A DNA stretch of 32,563 bases from Planctomycetota bacterium (GTDB lineage Bacteria; Planctomycetota; Phycisphaerae; Phycisphaerales; Phycisphaeraceae): contig JAPLMQ010000291.1 of assembly GCA_026386955.1 (NCBI GenBank), forward strand, positions 1-32,563. The letters run 5' to 3'. Shown here piece after piece: positions 31,377-32,563 of this stretch (positions are counted from its first letter, which is position 1; each line of letters opens with the position of its first letter). Both the position numbers and the translations under genes were made by a program. The notes below the pieces were generated by a model. It was given only the letters and a program-made list of their open reading frames with translations. It did no database searches and was not told the origin of the DNA.

Positions 31377-32563
31377 ATGCCGATCCGGAAACTCTCCACG
31401 CTGCTCATCAACCAGATCGCCGCGGGCGAGGTGATCGAGCGACCCGCGAGCGTCGTCAAGGAGCTGGTCGAGAACAGCCTCGACGCCGGGGCGACGCGCA
31501 TCGACCTCGCCATCGAGGAGGGCGGGACGCAGCTCGTGCGCGTGAGCGACAACGGCTCGGGCATCGCCGCCGACGAGCTGCCCCTCGCCGTCGCGCCCCA
31601 CGCGACGAGCAAGCTGCAGACGCCCGACCAACTCGCGGCCGTGGCGACCTTGGGCTTCCGCGGCGAGGCCCTCGCCTCCATCGCCAGCGTCAGCCGGCTG
31701 CGCATCGCCAGCCGGGCGACCAACGCCGACGGACAATTGGCCGAGGCCGGGGCCGTGATCGAATCCAGCGGCGACGAGCTGACGCCCGTGACGCCCACCG
31801 CCTGCGGCGCGGGGACCGTCATCGAGATCCGCGACCTCTTCTTCAACACGCCCGCCCGCCGGAAGTTCATGCGGGCCGCCCCCGTCGAGTTCGGCCACAT
31901 CGCCGAGATCGTCTCGCGCATCGCGATGGGTCGGCCCGACGTCGGCTTCTCCATGACCCACAACGGGCGCAAGACGCTCGAGGTCCTCGCCGGCCAATCC
32001 AAGCGGCAGCGCTGCGTGGAGATCCTCGGCAAGGAGCTCGACGAAGCCCTGATGGAATACGACTCGGCGGGGCCGTTGGCCTCGTCGTCCGCCTCCCCGA
32101 TCACGGTCTGGGGCCTCGCGGGGCAGCCGAGCATCGCCCGGGCGACGGCCAAGTTCCAGTACCTCTACGTCAACGGCCGGCCGATCCGCGACCGCAGCCT
32201 GACCCACGCCCTGCGCGAGGCCTACCGCGGGCTGATCCCGCCCGACCGCCAGCCCGTGGCGGTGGCCTTCATCTGGATGGACCCGGGCGCGGTGGACGTG
32301 AATGTCCACCCGACCAAGGCCGAGGTGCGGTTCCTCGAGCCAAGTCGGGTGCATGGCGCGGTGCTCACCGCGGTCCGGCAGTGTCTGAGCGCGGCGGATC
32401 TGACCCCACGGACGTCGATCCCGTTCTCCGACATGCGGCTGCCGACAATTGGCGCAGCGAACGATTCGGACGGGACGCTCGGATTCGCCGACGCGACGCC
32501 GACTCCGACATCGATGCAGATGCCCCCGAACCACACAGGCAATGGCGGCGGATTCACCGGTGC
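31377..32563 (+). CDS. mutL: DNA mismatch repair protein MutL, 5' part (3' end outside window)
   Basis: The first ~395 codons are present. MutL links mismatch recognition by MutS to strand incision. The GHKL ATPase is complete: QIAAGEVIERPASVVKELVE, NSLDAGA, VSDNGSGI, HATSK, LATLGFRGEAL-type motif (VATLGFRGEALASIASVS), then the transducer domain (LFFNTPARRKFM, YLYVNGRPIRDRSLTHAL, VDVNVHPTKAEVRF). The linker begins at the window edge, so the endonuclease motif, if any, cannot be checked. mutS is not nearby. The start ATG 31377 gives the family N-terminus MPIRKLSTLLINQIAAGE. Confidence 0.97.
   Translation, partial: MPIRKLSTLLINQIAAGEVIERPASVVKELVENSLDAGATRIDLAIEEGGTQLVRVSDNGSGIAADELPLAVAPHATSKLQTPDQLAAVATLGFRGEALASIASVSRLRIASRATNADGQLAEAGAVIESSGDELTPVTPTACGAGTVIEIRDLFFNTPARRKFMRAAPVEFGHIAEIVSRIAMGRPDVGFSMTHNGRKTLEVLAGQSKRQRCVEILGKELDEALMEYDSAGPLASSSASPITVWGLAGQPSIARATAKFQYLYVNGRPIRDRSLTHALREAYRGLIPPDRQPVAVAFIWMDPGAVDVNVHPTKAEVRFLEPSRVHGAVLTAVRQCLSAADLTPRTSIPFSDMRLPTIGAANDSDGTLGFADATPTPTSMQMPPNHTGNGGGFTG

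Overview
The window is high-GC bacterial DNA from a large, sparsely populated chromosome. It most likely comes from a Planctomycetota member of the Phycisphaerae type. Supporting signs are a fused ThiD2-ThiE thiamine protein, several phytanoyl-CoA dioxygenase family enzymes, flagellins, strong GC third-position bias, and dispersed palindromic repeats in most non-coding gaps. The taxonomic call is inference; no rRNA or tRNA gene is present to confirm it.

Layout. 1-1.4 kb: the 3' part of a glycoside-hydrolase-42-like protein, facing a left-pointing block (1.5-9.0 kb) made of a glycosyltransferase/methyltransferase fusion, an asparagine synthase with a C-terminal extension, an intact flagellin and a second flagellin with an out-of-frame internal deletion. 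Both flagellins end in clear intrinsic terminators. 9.6-21.2 kb: a right-pointing run of scpB, a small lipoprotein, a DUF58 gene with an out-of-frame internal deletion, a membrane transglutaminase, a GT39-like membrane glycosyltransferase, a polyprenyl-phosphate-type GT2, a lipid-A-biosynthesis N-terminal-domain protein, thiD2-thiE and an amidohydrolase. Then left-pointing PhyH and pirin genes, a small membrane protein, miaE, a small unknown gene overlapping a second PhyH gene, a vapBC toxin-antitoxin pair, a short anchored unknown protein, aconitase, an SGNH hydrolase, and the 5' part of mutL running off the right end.

How the genes fit together. The GT39-like protein, the GT2 and the LAB_N protein resemble a lipid-linked sugar donor system for modifying cell-envelope glycans. 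The GT2-methyltransferase and the asparagine synthase beside the flagellins suggest surface polysaccharide or flagellin decoration, which is speculative. The rest are mostly housekeeping genes (scpB, thiE, miaE, acnA, mutL) and one apparent accessory module (vapBC).

The most unusual feature is the non-coding DNA. Three successive gaps between 16.76 and 19.26 kb are filled by inverted-repeat doublets that look like REPIN or MITE elements. Two of them are nested, and one contains paired hairpins whose stems differ by compensatory changes around a constant TACT loop. A different doublet lies at 27.06-27.23 kb, a heptamer cluster with a perfect DnaA box lies at 21.23-21.42 kb, and a 28-bp perfect palindrome lies between the SGNH gene and mutL. 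Several genes (scpB, miaE, vapB, mutL, the GT2-methyltransferase) have a -10-like hexamer 6-7 nt before the start codon and no Shine-Dalgarno sequence, which suggests leaderless mRNAs.
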